Positions 9,679-18,995 are shown, counted from the first letter of the stretch. The stretch is DNA of 64,000 nucleotides from an uncultured Muribaculaceae bacterium (GCA_910577585.1 CAJTNN010000002.1:100976-164975), one strand, 5' to 3'. Translations and numbers: made by a program. Notes: a model not told the origin generated them from the sequence alone.

Positions 9679-9801
9679 TAGAGTGCGGGATTTAACACGA
9701 GAAAAAATGAAGTCGGTCAATCTCTAAGGCTGACGTTAAACAGCACCACATCAATAAATTCACCCCTCTCCCCACCAAAATCTCCCCCATCACCCCTCAC
9801 C

Positions 9802-9853
9802 GGCATGGGATTTTATGCAGATTATCTCAAAAAAATGCATAAAATCCCATGCC
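9802..9853. repeat. Perfect 18-bp inverted repeat before the rpsA promoter
   Basis: GGCATGGGATTTTATGCA (9802-9819) and its exact complement (9836-9853) enclose 16 bases that end in an A-run. It lies four bases upstream of the TTTG element of the rpsA promoter. It may end the upstream transcript, although there is no long T-run on the plus strand, or act as an operator. Confidence 0.85.
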
Positions 9854-9856
9854 GCA

Positions 9857-9888
9857 TTTGGTTAAGTCAAAATAAATCACTAATTTTG
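9857..9888 (+). promoter_or_regulatory. rpsA promoter
   Basis: TTTG at 9857-9860, a 20-bp spacer and TAATTTTG at 9881-9888 match the Bacteroidota consensus. Start of transcription is expected near 9894, giving a leader of about 55 bases. Confidence 0.85.
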
Positions 9889-9949
9889 CCGCGCTTGCCG
9901 TATCGTGTGCGGCAGGATGAGATTTAGTAACAATATTTATTAACAATTA

Positions 9950-11731
9950 ATGTCTGAATTGAAAATTCAAACCCCCATCGAGGATTTCGACTGGGATGCC
10001 TATGAAAAAGGCAACGTAGCAGGCGAGAAGAGCCACGAGGAAGTAGAGAAAATCTACGACCAGACTCTTACCACCGCTAAAGATAACGAAGTTGTAACCG
10101 GCAAGGTGAAATCAATCACCAAGCGCGAAGTGCGCGTCGATATCGGCATGAAGTCTGACGCTATCATCCCCGTATCAGAGTTCCGCTACAATCCCGACCT
10201 CAAGGTAGGCGACGACGTTGAGGTATTCATCGAGACTCTCGAAGACAAGAACGGACAGCTCCGTCTTTCTCACAAGAAGGCTTGCCAGACCCGCTCATGG
10301 GACCGCGTCAACAAGGCCCTCGAGAACGACGAGGTTATCAAAGGCTATGTCAAGAGCCGCACAAAAGGCGGCATGATCGTCGACATCTTCGGCATCGAGG
10401 CATTCCTGCCCGGCTCGCAGATCGACGTCCGCCCCATCCGCGACTACGATGTATATGTCGACAAGACTATGGAATTCAAGGTTGTGAAAATCAACCAGGA
10501 GTTCAAGAACGTTGTCGTTTCTCACAAAGCTCTCATCGAGGCTGAGCTCGAGCAGCAGAAGAAGGAGATCATCTCCAAGCTCGAAAAGGGCCAGGTGCTC
10601 GAAGGCAAAGTCAAGAATATCACTCCCTACGGCGTATTTGTTGACCTCGGCGGCGTCGACGGTCTCGTGCATATCACCGACCTCTCTTGGGGCCGCGTGT
10701 CTGACCCCCGCGAGGTTGTGGAGCTCGATCAGGATATCAAGGTCGCTATCCTCGACTTCGACGACGAGAAGAAGCGCATCGCCCTCGGTATCAAGCAGCT
10801 CATGCCCCATCCCTGGGATGCTCTCAACCCCGACCTCAAAGTCGGCGACCATGTTCACGGCAAAGTCGTTGTCATGGCTGACTACGGCGCATTCGTTGAG
10901 GTTCAGCCCGGCGTTGAGGGCCTGATCCACGTGTCTGAGATGTCTTGGAGCCAGCACCTCCGCTCAGCTCAGGACTTCCTCAAGGTGGGCGACGAGGTAG
11001 AGGCAGTTGTCCTCACTCTCGACCGCGACGAGCGTAAGATGAGCCTTGGCATCAAGCAGCTCAAGAACGACCCCTGGGAGAACATCGAGCAGAAATACGC
11101 TATCGGTAGCCGCCACACTGCAAAGGTGCGCAACTTCACCAACTTCGGCGTATTCGTTGAAATCGAAGAGGGCGTCGACGGCCTCATTCACATCTCTGAC
11201 CTCTCTTGGACCAAGAAAATCAAACACCCCTCTGAGTTCACTTCAGTGGGCAACGATATCGAGGTTCAGGTGCTCGAGATCGACAAGGACAACCGTCGTC
11301 TCAGCCTCGGCCACAAGCAGCTTGAGGAGAATCCCTGGGATGCCTTCGAAGGCCAGTACACTGTGGGCTCTATCCACGAGGGCACTGTAATCGAAGTCAT
11401 GGACAAAGGCGCTGTCATCGCTCTTGAGGGCGGCGTAGAGGGCTTCGCTACTCCCAAGCACCTCGTCAAGGAGGATGGCTCACAGGCTAAACTCAACGAG
11501 AAGCTCAACTTCAAGGTTATCGAGTTCAACAAAGACTCTAAGCGCATCATTCTTTCTCACTCTCGCATCGCCGAAGACGCAATCAAGGGTGAGGCCCGCG
11601 CTAACAAGGCTCCCAAAAAGCCCCGCAAGCAGGAGGAGGAGATTGTGGCTCCCACTATCGAGAAGACCACTCTCGGCGACCTCAGCGCTCTGCAGGCTCT
11701 CAAAGAGCAGCTTCAGAAAGAGGGCAAGTAA
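9950..11731 (+). CDS. rpsA: 30S ribosomal protein S1
   Basis: The 593-residue protein carries six S1 (OB-fold) repeats starting near residues 42, 125, 210, 297, 383 and 470. The third to fifth have the classical form, for example GVFVDLGGVDGLVHITDLSW and GAFVEVQPGVEGLIHVSEMSW. S1 binds mRNA on the small subunit and helps initiation. In Bacteroidota the Shine-Dalgarno sequence is weak, so S1 is likely important. The gene has its own strong promoter and terminator. The Lys/Arg-rich tail after residue 550 is family-variable. Confidence 0.97.
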   Translation: MSELKIQTPIEDFDWDAYEKGNVAGEKSHEEVEKIYDQTLTTAKDNEVVTGKVKSITKREVRVDIGMKSDAIIPVSEFRYNPDLKVGDDVEVFIETLEDKNGQLRLSHKKACQTRSWDRVNKALENDEVIKGYVKSRTKGGMIVDIFGIEAFLPGSQIDVRPIRDYDVYVDKTMEFKVVKINQEFKNVVVSHKALIEAELEQQKKEIISKLEKGQVLEGKVKNITPYGVFVDLGGVDGLVHITDLSWGRVSDPREVVELDQDIKVAILDFDDEKKRIALGIKQLMPHPWDALNPDLKVGDHVHGKVVVMADYGAFVEVQPGVEGLIHVSEMSWSQHLRSAQDFLKVGDEVEAVVLTLDRDERKMSLGIKQLKNDPWENIEQKYAIGSRHTAKVRNFTNFGVFVEIEEGVDGLIHISDLSWTKKIKHPSEFTSVGNDIEVQVLEIDKDNRRLSLGHKQLEENPWDAFEGQYTVGSIHEGTVIEVMDKGAVIALEGGVEGFATPKHLVKEDGSQAKLNEKLNFKVIEFNKDSKRIILSHSRIAEDAIKGEARANKAPKKPRKQEEEIVAPTIEKTTLGDLSALQALKEQLQKEGK

Positions 11732-11787
11732 TTCGACCCCTCTCGGCTGAAGACAACAAGCGTTGTTTTCACAATGACACCAAGCAT

Positions 11788-11832
11788 ATCCTTCAGCAGG
11801 GCGCATCTGCACCTGCTGAAGGATCCTTTTTT
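11788..11832 (+). terminator. Rho-independent terminator after rpsA
   Basis: Thirteen-bp arms ATCCTTCAGCAGG (11788-11800) and CCTGCTGAAGGAT (11812-11824) are followed by CCTTTTTT. Confidence 0.9.
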
Positions 11833-12017
11833 ATGGCAACGTTGAAACTTTTTTTTACGAAAAAGTTCAACGACTTTTACATAAATGGCTGAACAACAAA
11901 ACATTCCAAACTATATCATCAGAGATTAACAGGCAGAAAATCCTCATCCGCATAACTATTCGGCCACTTACTTGTTAATAATAGACAAGAAGGAAAATCA
12001 ATTTAAATCACCATCTT

Positions 12018-12248
12018 ATGAAAAAAATCATGATCTGCGCCGCAGCCCTCGCAATGCTCGGACTCAGCGCCTGCTCCAACAAGGAAGCAAAAGAGGCTGC
12101 CGACTCAGCAGCTGCCGACTCAGTCAATGTAGAGATCCAGGAAGTGACAGAAGTCACCGTAGACTCAATCAATCCTGACTCAGCAGCCGTCAACGTAGCG
12201 CAGCAGACTGTAGAGACCGTCACACCTGCAACAGAGGCTCAAAAATAA
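12018..12248 (+). CDS. 76-residue acidic lipoprotein
   Basis: The signal peptide MKKIMICAAALAMLGLSAC ends in a good lipobox (LSAC). The remaining 57 residues are rich in Ala, Asp, Ser, Val and Thr, with repeats of the type ADSAAADSV and DSINPDSAAV, and look unstructured. It may be an envelope spacer or stress lipoprotein. I do not recognise a family. It is a single gene with a terminator just after the stop. Confidence 0.8.
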   Translation: MKKIMICAAALAMLGLSACSNKEAKEAADSAAADSVNVEIQEVTEVTVDSINPDSAAVNVAQQTVETVTPATEAQK

Positions 12249-12275
12249 TCAGCCACTCTCTCACATCCTATCAAA

Positions 12276-12313
12276 GGCCCGGACCGACACCACGCGTGGA
12301 TGTCAGTCCGGGC
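12276..12313 (+). terminator. Terminator after the acidic lipoprotein gene
   Basis: GGCCCGGACCGACA (from 12276) pairs with TGTCAGTCCGGGC (12301-12313), with one mismatch, over a loop of about 11 bases. TTTCTCT follows. Confidence 0.8.
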
Positions 12314-12329
12314 TTTCTCTATATCCCTT

Positions 12330-12425
12330 TATATTTGCTATCTCTCATATTTGCTATCTCTCATATTTGCCATCTCTCGAACTTAACATCTCTAAAACTT
12401 AACATCTGTAAAACTTGATATCTCT
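12330..12425. repeat. Tandem array of six 16-bp units
   Basis: Six consecutive 16-base units, from TATATTTGCTATCTCT to AAAACTTGATATCTCT, run without gaps. The first three are nearly identical and the last three form a second, diverged class. This fills most of the gap between the lipoprotein terminator and the next gene. The first unit contains a TAnnTTTG match. Confidence 0.9.
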
Positions 12426-12593
12426 CAAAATTGCGGCATAGCCAATTTTGTGAGATGCCGCGCCCTATAATTTCACCGTCGAACTCATCCACATATCTTA
12501 ATAAATCGCAGCCCTCATCAGCATTTTCAGCCGAAATATTTTGTAGTGGCAACTTTTTATATTACCTTTACATCCGAAAGTGACTACTTCGAC

Positions 12594-12959
12594 ATGCTTA
12601 GACCTGGCATCCATACTAAATATCGGTATCTTAAAAGATTACGCCGCTTGCTGATGATTATCGCCTGCTTACTGCCCGCGACAATCACCACTCATGCCGC
12701 ACCGCCGAAATGGGAACAGGCCAAATCTGAACACTCCGAGGCTAAAAGTGTGGTAAAAGACGCCGATACCGAAATCAAAGTGGCAAAGGGACTGATTATC
12801 GTCAGCTCTTCGCGCCCGGTGCAGGTGAAAGTCTACACCATACTCGGCCAGCTCGTAAGCCGCGAGACTATCCCGGCCGGCACCTACCAGCTCCCCATCC
12901 AGGCCCACGGAGTCTATATTGTCAAGACTTCAGAACTCACTTCGAAGGTGGCACTTTAA
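12594..12959 (+). CDS. Short secreted protein with type IX-like C-terminal tail
   Basis: From the ATG at 12594 the product is about 121 residues: a basic n-region (KYRYLKRLRRLL), a hydrophobic stretch MIIACLLPATITTHA with a cleavage site at THA-AP, a short charged linker and a final beta domain (KVYTILGQLVSRETIPAGTY, then GVYIVKTSELTSKVAL). The last part matches the C-terminal tail of type IX-secreted proteins, a surprise because almost no passenger domain precedes it. ATGs at 12546 and 12654 are alternatives. The first lacks a good signal start and the second lacks the basic n-region. Confidence 0.6.
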   Translation: MLRPGIHTKYRYLKRLRRLLMIIACLLPATITTHAAPPKWEQAKSEHSEAKSVVKDADTEIKVAKGLIIVSSSRPVQVKVYTILGQLVSRETIPAGTYQLPIQAHGVYIVKTSELTSKVAL

Positions 12960-13155
12960 GGGCTTCAAAAGGGGGCTCCAGGTATCACGCATGAAGAGAA
13001 AAGCCCGCAGACAATTATCTGCAATCACCCGTTTCTTAGTGCATGCCCGATACTGAAGCGCTAACCGAAACACTGAAGTTGCACGAACTTCATTTTTCAT
13101 CGCAAAAACAAGTTTTGACAACTTCACTAACCATAAATCTATTCTGTACCTTAAA

Positions 13156-14187
13156 ATGAAAGAAACAAATCTTGAGTGGGAGAAGCTCTCCTTCTCGTAC
13201 GTGCCCACTGATTTCAATGTGCGCTGCACATACAAAGATGGCAAATGGGGCGAAATCGAAGTGTCTGACTCCGAATATGTGCCCATGCATATAGCAGCTG
13301 CCTGCCTGCACTATGGTCAGGAATCATTCGAAGGTCTGAAGGCTTTCCGCGGCAAAGACGGCAAAGTCAGAGTTTTCCGCATGGAGGAGAACGCCAAACG
13401 CTTCATCCGCTCGGCTGAGGGCATCTCCATGCAGCCCATGCCCGTAGAGCTCTTCTGCGAGATGGTCAGAAAGGTTGTGAAGCTCAACGAACGCTTCATC
13501 CCCCCCTACGGCACCGGCGCATCGCTCTATATCCGCCCGCTTGAAATCGGCATCTCTCCCCAGATCGGTGTCAGCCCCGCCAAGGAGTATATGGTGGTGA
13601 TGCTCGTCACTCCCGTAGGCCCCTACTTCAAGAATGGCTTCAATCCCATCAAGGTCTGCATGTCGAGAGAATATGACCGTGTGGCTCCTAAAGGCACAGG
13701 CTCTATCAAGATCGGCGGCAACTACGCCGCTTCGCTCAATGCCGGACAAAAGGCTCACGAGCTCGGTTACTCAGTGATGCTCTACATCGACCCCAAAGAG
13801 AAGAAATATCTCGATGAGTGCGGCGCAGCCAACTTCTTCGCTATCAAGGACAACACATACATCACTCCCCACTCTGAGTCTATTCTTCCCTCAATCACCA
13901 ACAAGTCGCTCGTGCAGCTTGCCGAAGACCTCGGTCTGAAAGTTGAGCGCCGCCATATCCCCATCGACGAGCTGGAGACATTCGAGGAATGCTCTGCCTG
14001 CGGCACAGCCGCCGTATGCTCCCCCATCGGCCAGATCGACGACATCGACAACGGCAAGACCTACCGCTTCGGCGAAGAGGGTAAGGCCGGAAAGATCACC
14101 ACAGAGCTCTACAACAAGCTCCGCGGTATCCAGTATGGCGAGGAACCCGACACCCACGGCTGGTGTGAGATCATCGACTTCGACTGA
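13156..14187 (+). CDS. ilvE: Branched-chain amino acid aminotransferase
   Basis: The 343-residue protein is a fold-type IV PLP aminotransferase. The Schiff-base lysine is in GSIKIGGNYAASL, and the phosphate-binding and substrate loops include YLDECGAANFF and ECSACGTAAVCSPIGQ. Length and motifs fit the BCAT group that converts Val, Leu and Ile to their 2-oxoacids with 2-oxoglutarate in the cytoplasm. It stands alone on the plus strand. The ATG at 13156 follows TTAAA and precedes a canonical N-terminus (LEWEKLSFSYVPTDF). Confidence 0.95.
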   Translation: MKETNLEWEKLSFSYVPTDFNVRCTYKDGKWGEIEVSDSEYVPMHIAAACLHYGQESFEGLKAFRGKDGKVRVFRMEENAKRFIRSAEGISMQPMPVELFCEMVRKVVKLNERFIPPYGTGASLYIRPLEIGISPQIGVSPAKEYMVVMLVTPVGPYFKNGFNPIKVCMSREYDRVAPKGTGSIKIGGNYAASLNAGQKAHELGYSVMLYIDPKEKKYLDECGAANFFAIKDNTYITPHSESILPSITNKSLVQLAEDLGLKVERRHIPIDELETFEECSACGTAAVCSPIGQIDDIDNGKTYRFGEEGKAGKITTELYNKLRGIQYGEEPDTHGWCEIIDFD

Positions 14188-14267
14188 TTTTCCCCACACC
14201 CCACTGATTGAGTGAGTATTATCTCAGCTCACACAGCGCCGCCAAGTCGGCCGGTAAAATCATATCA

Positions 14268-14297
14268 AGGGCGGCTCAGAGCAATCTGGGCCGCCCT
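14268..14297 (+). terminator. Possible terminator after ilvE
   Basis: AGGGCGGC (14268-14275) and GCCGCCCT (14290-14297) pair, with an inner CAGA/TCTG extension. The downstream sequence lacks a clear T-run. Confidence 0.55.
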
Positions 14298-14406
14298 CAT
14301 ATTCGCTCTATGATTTTGACGGCATCCCTCTGAAGAGAGGTGGCCAAACACCCGGGCACTTCCTGGCAATAACTCTCATAACCCAACCCATCACCATTAC
14401 CTCCCT

Positions 14407-14955
14407 ATGACACCCCGCACCGAATCACTCATCCGGCAATTCTATCCCGCCGACCCTCAGCTTCACCAGCTTCTTTTCACCCACTCGCGCTGTGTGGCTG
14501 AACTCGCCCTCGATATTGCCGCACGCCATCCCGAGCTTCATGCCGACACGCAATTTATCGAAGAGGCCGCCATGCTTCACGACATCGGCATAGGCCGATG
14601 CGATGCACCCGGCATTTTCTGCCATGGCGAACTGCCCTACATCTGCCATGGCGTAGAGGGGGCCAGAATCCTCGCCGAGGCAGGATTGCTGCGCCACGCA
14701 CGGGTCTGCGAACGCCACACAGGCTCCGGGCTTACCGCCGCCGAAATCGAGGCCCAGGCCCTGCCGCTGCCTCACCGCGACATGCTCCCCGTCAGCATCG
14801 AAGAGAAAATCATCTGCTATGCCGATAAATTCTTCTCCAAGAATCCTGATTCGCTCACTCGCCGCAAATCTCTCGATGAAGTGTTAAAAGATATTGAGCG
14901 CCACGGCAAAGAGCCTCTTTCGCGCTTCTTATGCCTTCACAATCTACTGAAATAA
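14407..14955 (+). CDS. HD-domain phosphohydrolase
   Basis: The 182-residue protein has an HD metal site: H in FTHSRCVAELAL, HD in AMLHDIGIG, and a later His/Asp set (CHGVEGARIL, ENHTGSG-like CERHTGSGLT, and CYADKFFSK). It belongs to the small HDIG group found in many Bacteroidota. The substrate is unknown, and a nucleotide or phosphorylated metabolite is typical. The stop is followed within 15 bases by a T-run and a TAAATTTG box that may start the lptD-like transcript. Confidence 0.82.
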   Translation: MTPRTESLIRQFYPADPQLHQLLFTHSRCVAELALDIAARHPELHADTQFIEEAAMLHDIGIGRCDAPGIFCHGELPYICHGVEGARILAEAGLLRHARVCERHTGSGLTAAEIEAQALPLPHRDMLPVSIEEKIICYADKFFSKNPDSLTRRKSLDEVLKDIERHGKEPLSRFLCLHNLLK

Positions 14956-15070
14956 GAATTTTTTTTGCTAAATTTGCATCTGATTTGCCCGATTCTTCCC
15001 ACTCTTCTCATACTTCGGGTATTTATCCTGTCCCGGCCTCATTATTCTGCCGGCCGGGAATCTTACGGTA

Positions 15071-17977
15071 GTGAAGCGATTTATCCCATATATAATTCTT
15101 ATGTCGGTCATGGCCATCGCCATGGCCTCACCCGGTTTGTCGCCTAAAAAAGTGTCGACCAACCGTGGGGAATGGGAGGGATTCGGCCAGGAAGCCGACT
15201 CCACGGCGCAGCCTTCTGTCGCCCCGCTGCCAATGGATGCACTCCTCAGTCCTGACTCGCTCAAACTCGCCGGACTCGCAGCCGAAGCCGACTCTTTAGC
15301 CGCCGACTCTGTCATGACGCAGCTGACTCCGGACTCGACCATCTCGGCTGTGCGCCGCGACTCGGGCGCCGGACTCCCCGCCGACCGCGTACGGATGTCT
15401 CGCATCAACCTCGACCCAAATAACTCCGACCTCACCGCAGCCGTCACCTTCTCAGCCAAGGATTCACTGCTGCTCATCGGCCAGAACAACGCCTACCTCT
15501 ACGGCGACGGCGAAGTGGAATACGACGCCTTCAAACTCAACTCAGCCAAAATCGAACTCTTCCTCGACTCCGCCACTGTGGCCGCCACCGGCATGCGCGA
15601 CTCTGCAGGCACACTCTCAGGCAACCCTATCTTCACCGAAAAGGGTACGACCTATGAGTCTGAGTCCATGCGCTATAACTTCAAGTCGGAGCGAGGCTAC
15701 ATCACCAACGTCATCACAGAGCAAGGGGAAGGCTACCTGCAGGGTGGCATCACAAAGAAGAATGCCGACGGCTCATTCTTTCTGCAGGATGGGCGCTACA
15801 CCACCTGCGACGATCATGAGCATCCGCACTTCTACTTCCAGATCACACGGGGCAAAATGCGCCCGAAAAAGGATGTGGTGACCGGTCCGGCATATATGGT
15901 GCTGGCAGATGTACCGCTCCCGCTGGCTCTCCCCTTCGGCTACTTCCCATTCTCAAAAGACTATTCAAGCGGCATTATCTTCCCCTCTTTCGGCGAAGAC
16001 TACAACCGCGGATTCTATATGCGCGATGGTGGATACTACTTCGCCATCAACGACTATGTCGACCTCGCCCTGCGCGGTGAAATCTACACCAAGGGTTCAT
16101 GGGGACTCTCGGCTCACTCCACTTACTCGAAGCGCTATAAATTCCGCGGCACCTTCGACATCTCTTACATCACCACTATCCTCGGCGACAAAGGGATGCC
16201 CGACTATTCGAAACAGAATAACTTCCAGGTCATATGGAGCCACTCGATGGACACCAAAGCCAACCCCAACCTCAGTTTCTCGGCTTCGGTAAACTTCACC
16301 ACATCGGGCTACACCCGCAATGACCTCAACTCCTACTACAGCAATTCTTTCACCGAGAATACGAAGTCATCGACCGTCAATATGACCTACCGCTTTCCCG
16401 GCACAAAATGGAGTCTGTCGACCACAGCCTCCGTGTCGCAGCGCACCCAGGACTCGACTCTGTCGGTCAGCTTCCCGAATCTCACCGTCACCCTGGCTCA
16501 GACAGCCCCCTTCAAACGCAAGAAAAGCGTAGGAGGCGAGCGGTGGTATGAGAAAATACGCCTCTCATATACCGGTCAGTTCCAGAACTCTCTCACCGCC
16601 CAGCAAGACCAGTTCTTCAAGAAATCTCTCATCAAGGACTGGCGCAACGGTCTGAAGCATTATGTGCCCATATCGGCCACATTCTCACTCTTCAAGTATA
16701 TCAATGTCTCCCCCTCGATCACTCTCAACGACCGAATGTATTCTTCAAAGATACGTCGTCAGTGGGACCCCAATGCCAATGCCGAGGTGACCGACACGAT
16801 ATACTCGTTCTACAACGTATTCGACTTCAACGCCTCTCTGGCCTTCGACACCAAACTCTACGGCTTCTACAAACCGATGAAGTTTCTGGGCGACAAGGTG
16901 CAGATGATCCGTCACGTGCTTACCCCCACAATCTCAATCTCAGGCGCCCCCGATTTCTCTGCTCCGGGATGGGGAATATATGGCTCTTATCAGCGCCCCG
17001 ACGCAAATGGGGTGATGAAGTCGCAGCGCTACAACTACTTCTCGCATACACTCTTCGGAGCTCCGTCGGCAGGACGCTCGGGCATCATCAGCGTCAACCT
17101 CGCCAACAATGTCGAGATGAAGGTCAAGTCTGACGCCGACTCCACGGGTGTCAAGAAGATTTCGCTCATCGAGAACTTCAGCGTCGGGCAAAGCTATAAC
17201 TTCGCCGCCGACTCAATGAACTGGAGTAACCTCACCACCAACATCATGCTGCGACTGGTGAAGAACTTCAACCTCAACATCAATGCAAACTGGGACCCCT
17301 ACACCTACCGTCTGTCGGCCTCGGGGTCGCCGACACGTGTCAATGTGCCGCGCTGGAAGGCCCACAAGGGCTGGGTGAAGCTCGCCTCGGCCGGCACCTC
17401 TTTCTCCTACACCTTCACCAACGCCACTTTCCGCCGCAAGAAGGATAACAACAGCAGCAATAACTCATCGTCTGACCCTGACAACGGCGACATCACCGAA
17501 GAGGAGGCTTTCGGCGGCGACACCGATCCCGACGACTTCAAGCACCGCGTGGCGATGCGCCGCGCGAATGCCCGCAAGGAGGAGGCCGAGGGGGATGCCG
17601 ACGGTTATTCGAAATGGGAATGTCCGTGGAGCCTTACCGTCAACTACTCTGTCAATTACGGCTATGGCGATTTCGACTACGACAAACTCGACTATCGCGG
17701 TAAATTCACCCAGAATCTATCATTCTCGGGTAATATCCGCCCCACGAAGAACTGGAATTTCTCGTTCTCAGCATCCTATAACTTCGACACCCATAAACTC
17801 GCCTATATGAACTGCACCATCACCCGCGACCTGCATTGCTTCTCGATGTCAGCCTCGTTTGTGCCCGTAGGTCCGTATAAATCCTACAACTTCCATATAG
17901 CCGTCAACTCCTCGATGCTCAAGGACCTGAAATACGACAAACGCTCATCCACCACCAACGGCATCCAGTGGTATTGA
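15071..17977 (+). CDS. lptD: LptD-like outer-membrane LPS assembly protein
   Basis: The protein is 968 residues, starting at GTG and with a signal peptide (MKRFIPYIILMSVMAIAMAS). After a disordered Ser/Asp/Ala-rich stretch, residues 130-260 form the OstA/LptA-like jellyroll (SLLLIGQNNAYLYGDGEVEY, then YITQGEGYLQGG-like repeats). From about residue 300 the protein is a long beta-barrel with alternating aromatic strands, ending ...TNGIQWY. In LptD the jellyroll takes LPS from the periplasmic bridge and the barrel inserts it into the outer leaflet. Bacteroidota homologues are longer than those of E. coli, as here. A charged extracellular-type insert (residues 790-835) is rich in Asn, Ser and Asp. 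Confidence 0.85.
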   Translation: MKRFIPYIILMSVMAIAMASPGLSPKKVSTNRGEWEGFGQEADSTAQPSVAPLPMDALLSPDSLKLAGLAAEADSLAADSVMTQLTPDSTISAVRRDSGAGLPADRVRMSRINLDPNNSDLTAAVTFSAKDSLLLIGQNNAYLYGDGEVEYDAFKLNSAKIELFLDSATVAATGMRDSAGTLSGNPIFTEKGTTYESESMRYNFKSERGYITNVITEQGEGYLQGGITKKNADGSFFLQDGRYTTCDDHEHPHFYFQITRGKMRPKKDVVTGPAYMVLADVPLPLALPFGYFPFSKDYSSGIIFPSFGEDYNRGFYMRDGGYYFAINDYVDLALRGEIYTKGSWGLSAHSTYSKRYKFRGTFDISYITTILGDKGMPDYSKQNNFQVIWSHSMDTKANPNLSFSASVNFTTSGYTRNDLNSYYSNSFTENTKSSTVNMTYRFPGTKWSLSTTASVSQRTQDSTLSVSFPNLTVTLAQTAPFKRKKSVGGERWYEKIRLSYTGQFQNSLTAQQDQFFKKSLIKDWRNGLKHYVPISATFSLFKYINVSPSITLNDRMYSSKIRRQWDPNANAEVTDTIYSFYNVFDFNASLAFDTKLYGFYKPMKFLGDKVQMIRHVLTPTISISGAPDFSAPGWGIYGSYQRPDANGVMKSQRYNYFSHTLFGAPSAGRSGIISVNLANNVEMKVKSDADSTGVKKISLIENFSVGQSYNFAADSMNWSNLTTNIMLRLVKNFNLNINANWDPYTYRLSASGSPTRVNVPRWKAHKGWVKLASAGTSFSYTFTNATFRRKKDNNSSNNSSSDPDNGDITEEEAFGGDTDPDDFKHRVAMRRANARKEEAEGDADGYSKWECPWSLTVNYSVNYGYGDFDYDKLDYRGKFTQNLSFSGNIRPTKNWNFSFSASYNFDTHKLAYMNCTITRDLHCFSMSASFVPVGPYKSYNFHIAVNSSMLKDLKYDKRSSTTNGIQWY

Positions 17978-18037
17978 CACTGCCGCATTTTTGAGCCAAA
18001 TTCTTTCTCCATATTTCGAAGTATCGATTTTTTTGAT

Positions 18038-18045
18038 TAACTTTG
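18038..18045 (+). promoter_or_regulatory. -7 box directly before the coiled-coil gene
   Basis: TAACTTTG lies only eight bases before the ATG at 18053, so transcription is expected to start at or very near the start codon. The -33 element is weak. Confidence 0.6.
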
Positions 18046-18052
18046 TATGCGT

Positions 18053-18361
18053 ATGGCGAACTCTCCGGCAGCCAACATGGCTGAAATATTTCAGAAAATC
18101 AATCGCCTCGCGACCCAGCGCGATGATGCAATCGCCCGCTGCGCCCGGCTCGAGGATAAGATTGCTGACCTTCAGGCTGAGCTCAAAGACACCGGCAAAC
18201 GCCTCGAGAAGGCCCTGCTGGATGTGGAGTTCCTGACAGTCTCCCATCGCCTTGCAGATACCCCCGAGGCCCTTGCAGATACCCGCAAGCTCATCGAGGG
18301 GCTGATCAGAAAGGTCGATTCTGCCATACGACTGGTGAAAAATGACCCGGCCGACGCTTGA
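18053..18361 (+). CDS. Small coiled-coil protein upstream of zapA
   Basis: About 102 residues, almost all helical with heptad character (NMAEIFQKINRLATQRDDAI, then LEDKIADLQAELKDTGKRLE). No enzyme motif is visible. A coiled-coil gene placed just before zapA suggests a role with the divisome, perhaps like ZapB, but that is inference from position. An ATG at 18047 is also in frame. The -7 box ends at 18045, so the ATG at 18053 is more likely to be inside the transcript. Confidence 0.75.
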   Translation: MANSPAANMAEIFQKINRLATQRDDAIARCARLEDKIADLQAELKDTGKRLEKALLDVEFLTVSHRLADTPEALADTRKLIEGLIRKVDSAIRLVKNDPADA

Positions 18362-18450
18362 GCGGCAGTTGCATATTCAGCCAAGCCGGCATCTTCACCC
18401 TCTTCTCTCCGCTCTCCCATCCCCCATCCTCCACCTCCTCTTCCACGACA

Positions 18451-18780
18451 ATGGCAAGTCATAAGGATAACGTTAAAATCGAAATCAATATAGCCGGCGA
18501 GCTGATTATGCTCACCGTGCCCTTCAACCGGCAGGACAACGTAAGAGAATGCGAAAAGGCCCTCAACGCTCTCTTCTCTGAGTGGCGCCATAAGTTCCCG
18601 AGGAAGTCTTCTTCCGAACTGCTCGCAATGATAGCCTATCAATACGCGTCCTACTATATGGAACTCAACTCGCGCTATGATGCGCTCAATGAGCGCCTGG
18701 CTGCGATGTCGGCTGACCTGGATAGCCTGCTTGGCGACGACACGCCTCAGTCACCGACACCCGACGACAACATCTTTTGA
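18451..18780 (+). CDS. zapA: Cell division protein ZapA
   Basis: The 109-residue product begins MASHKDNVKIEINIAGELIM and has the ZapA layout: a small N-terminal alpha/beta head (IAGELIMLTVP, then VRECEKALNALFSEW) and a C-terminal helix for dimerisation (YYMELNSRYDALNERLAAM). ZapA bundles FtsZ filaments at the division site. The open frame extends further upstream, but that part is low-complexity Ser/Pro and overlaps the previous stop. The gene is followed by rny, a known Bacteroidota order. Confidence 0.88.
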   Translation: MASHKDNVKIEINIAGELIMLTVPFNRQDNVRECEKALNALFSEWRHKFPRKSSSELLAMIAYQYASYYMELNSRYDALNERLAAMSADLDSLLGDDTPQSPTPDDNIF

Positions 18781-18783
18781 CGA

Positions 18784-18910
18784 CCACAACCCCTCACCCT
18801 CCTCCTTGACGGTTGTGTGTGACACTGCCCCCTACGGCTGCGTGGAGCCCCCGGCCCTCATCACCTGATTGATGGCCGCGGTAGCTGCATCGCGGCCCGT
18901 TTTTTTTTTG
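18784..18910 (+). ncRNA. Possible structured 3' RNA with terminator, zapA to rny
   Basis: Three hairpins can be drawn. The outer arms CACAACC and GGTTGTG lie near 18785 and 18811. A short GGCT/AGCC stem lies near 18836. A strong terminator stem GGCCGCG (18874-18880) with CGCGGCC (18891-18897) is followed by a T-run. The terminator is secure, the upstream hairpins less so. The position after zapA recalls 6S RNA in other phyla, but the region looks too short for a complete 6S RNA. Confidence 0.4.
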
Positions 18911-18995
18911 TCAGTGACGACACATTGTGACCTAAGTAAATCTAATATTAACGTAAAACCCTTTAAATCATTTAAATAACTTCTGACATCATAAC

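Noticed and set aside
12330..12425. CRISPR-like array
   Set aside because: Units are only 16 bp and directly adjacent, without unique spacers.
18784..18910. Complete 6S RNA gene after zapA
   Set aside because: The position is suggestive, but the region is too short and shows no central bubble. Only a low-confidence structured RNA is kept.
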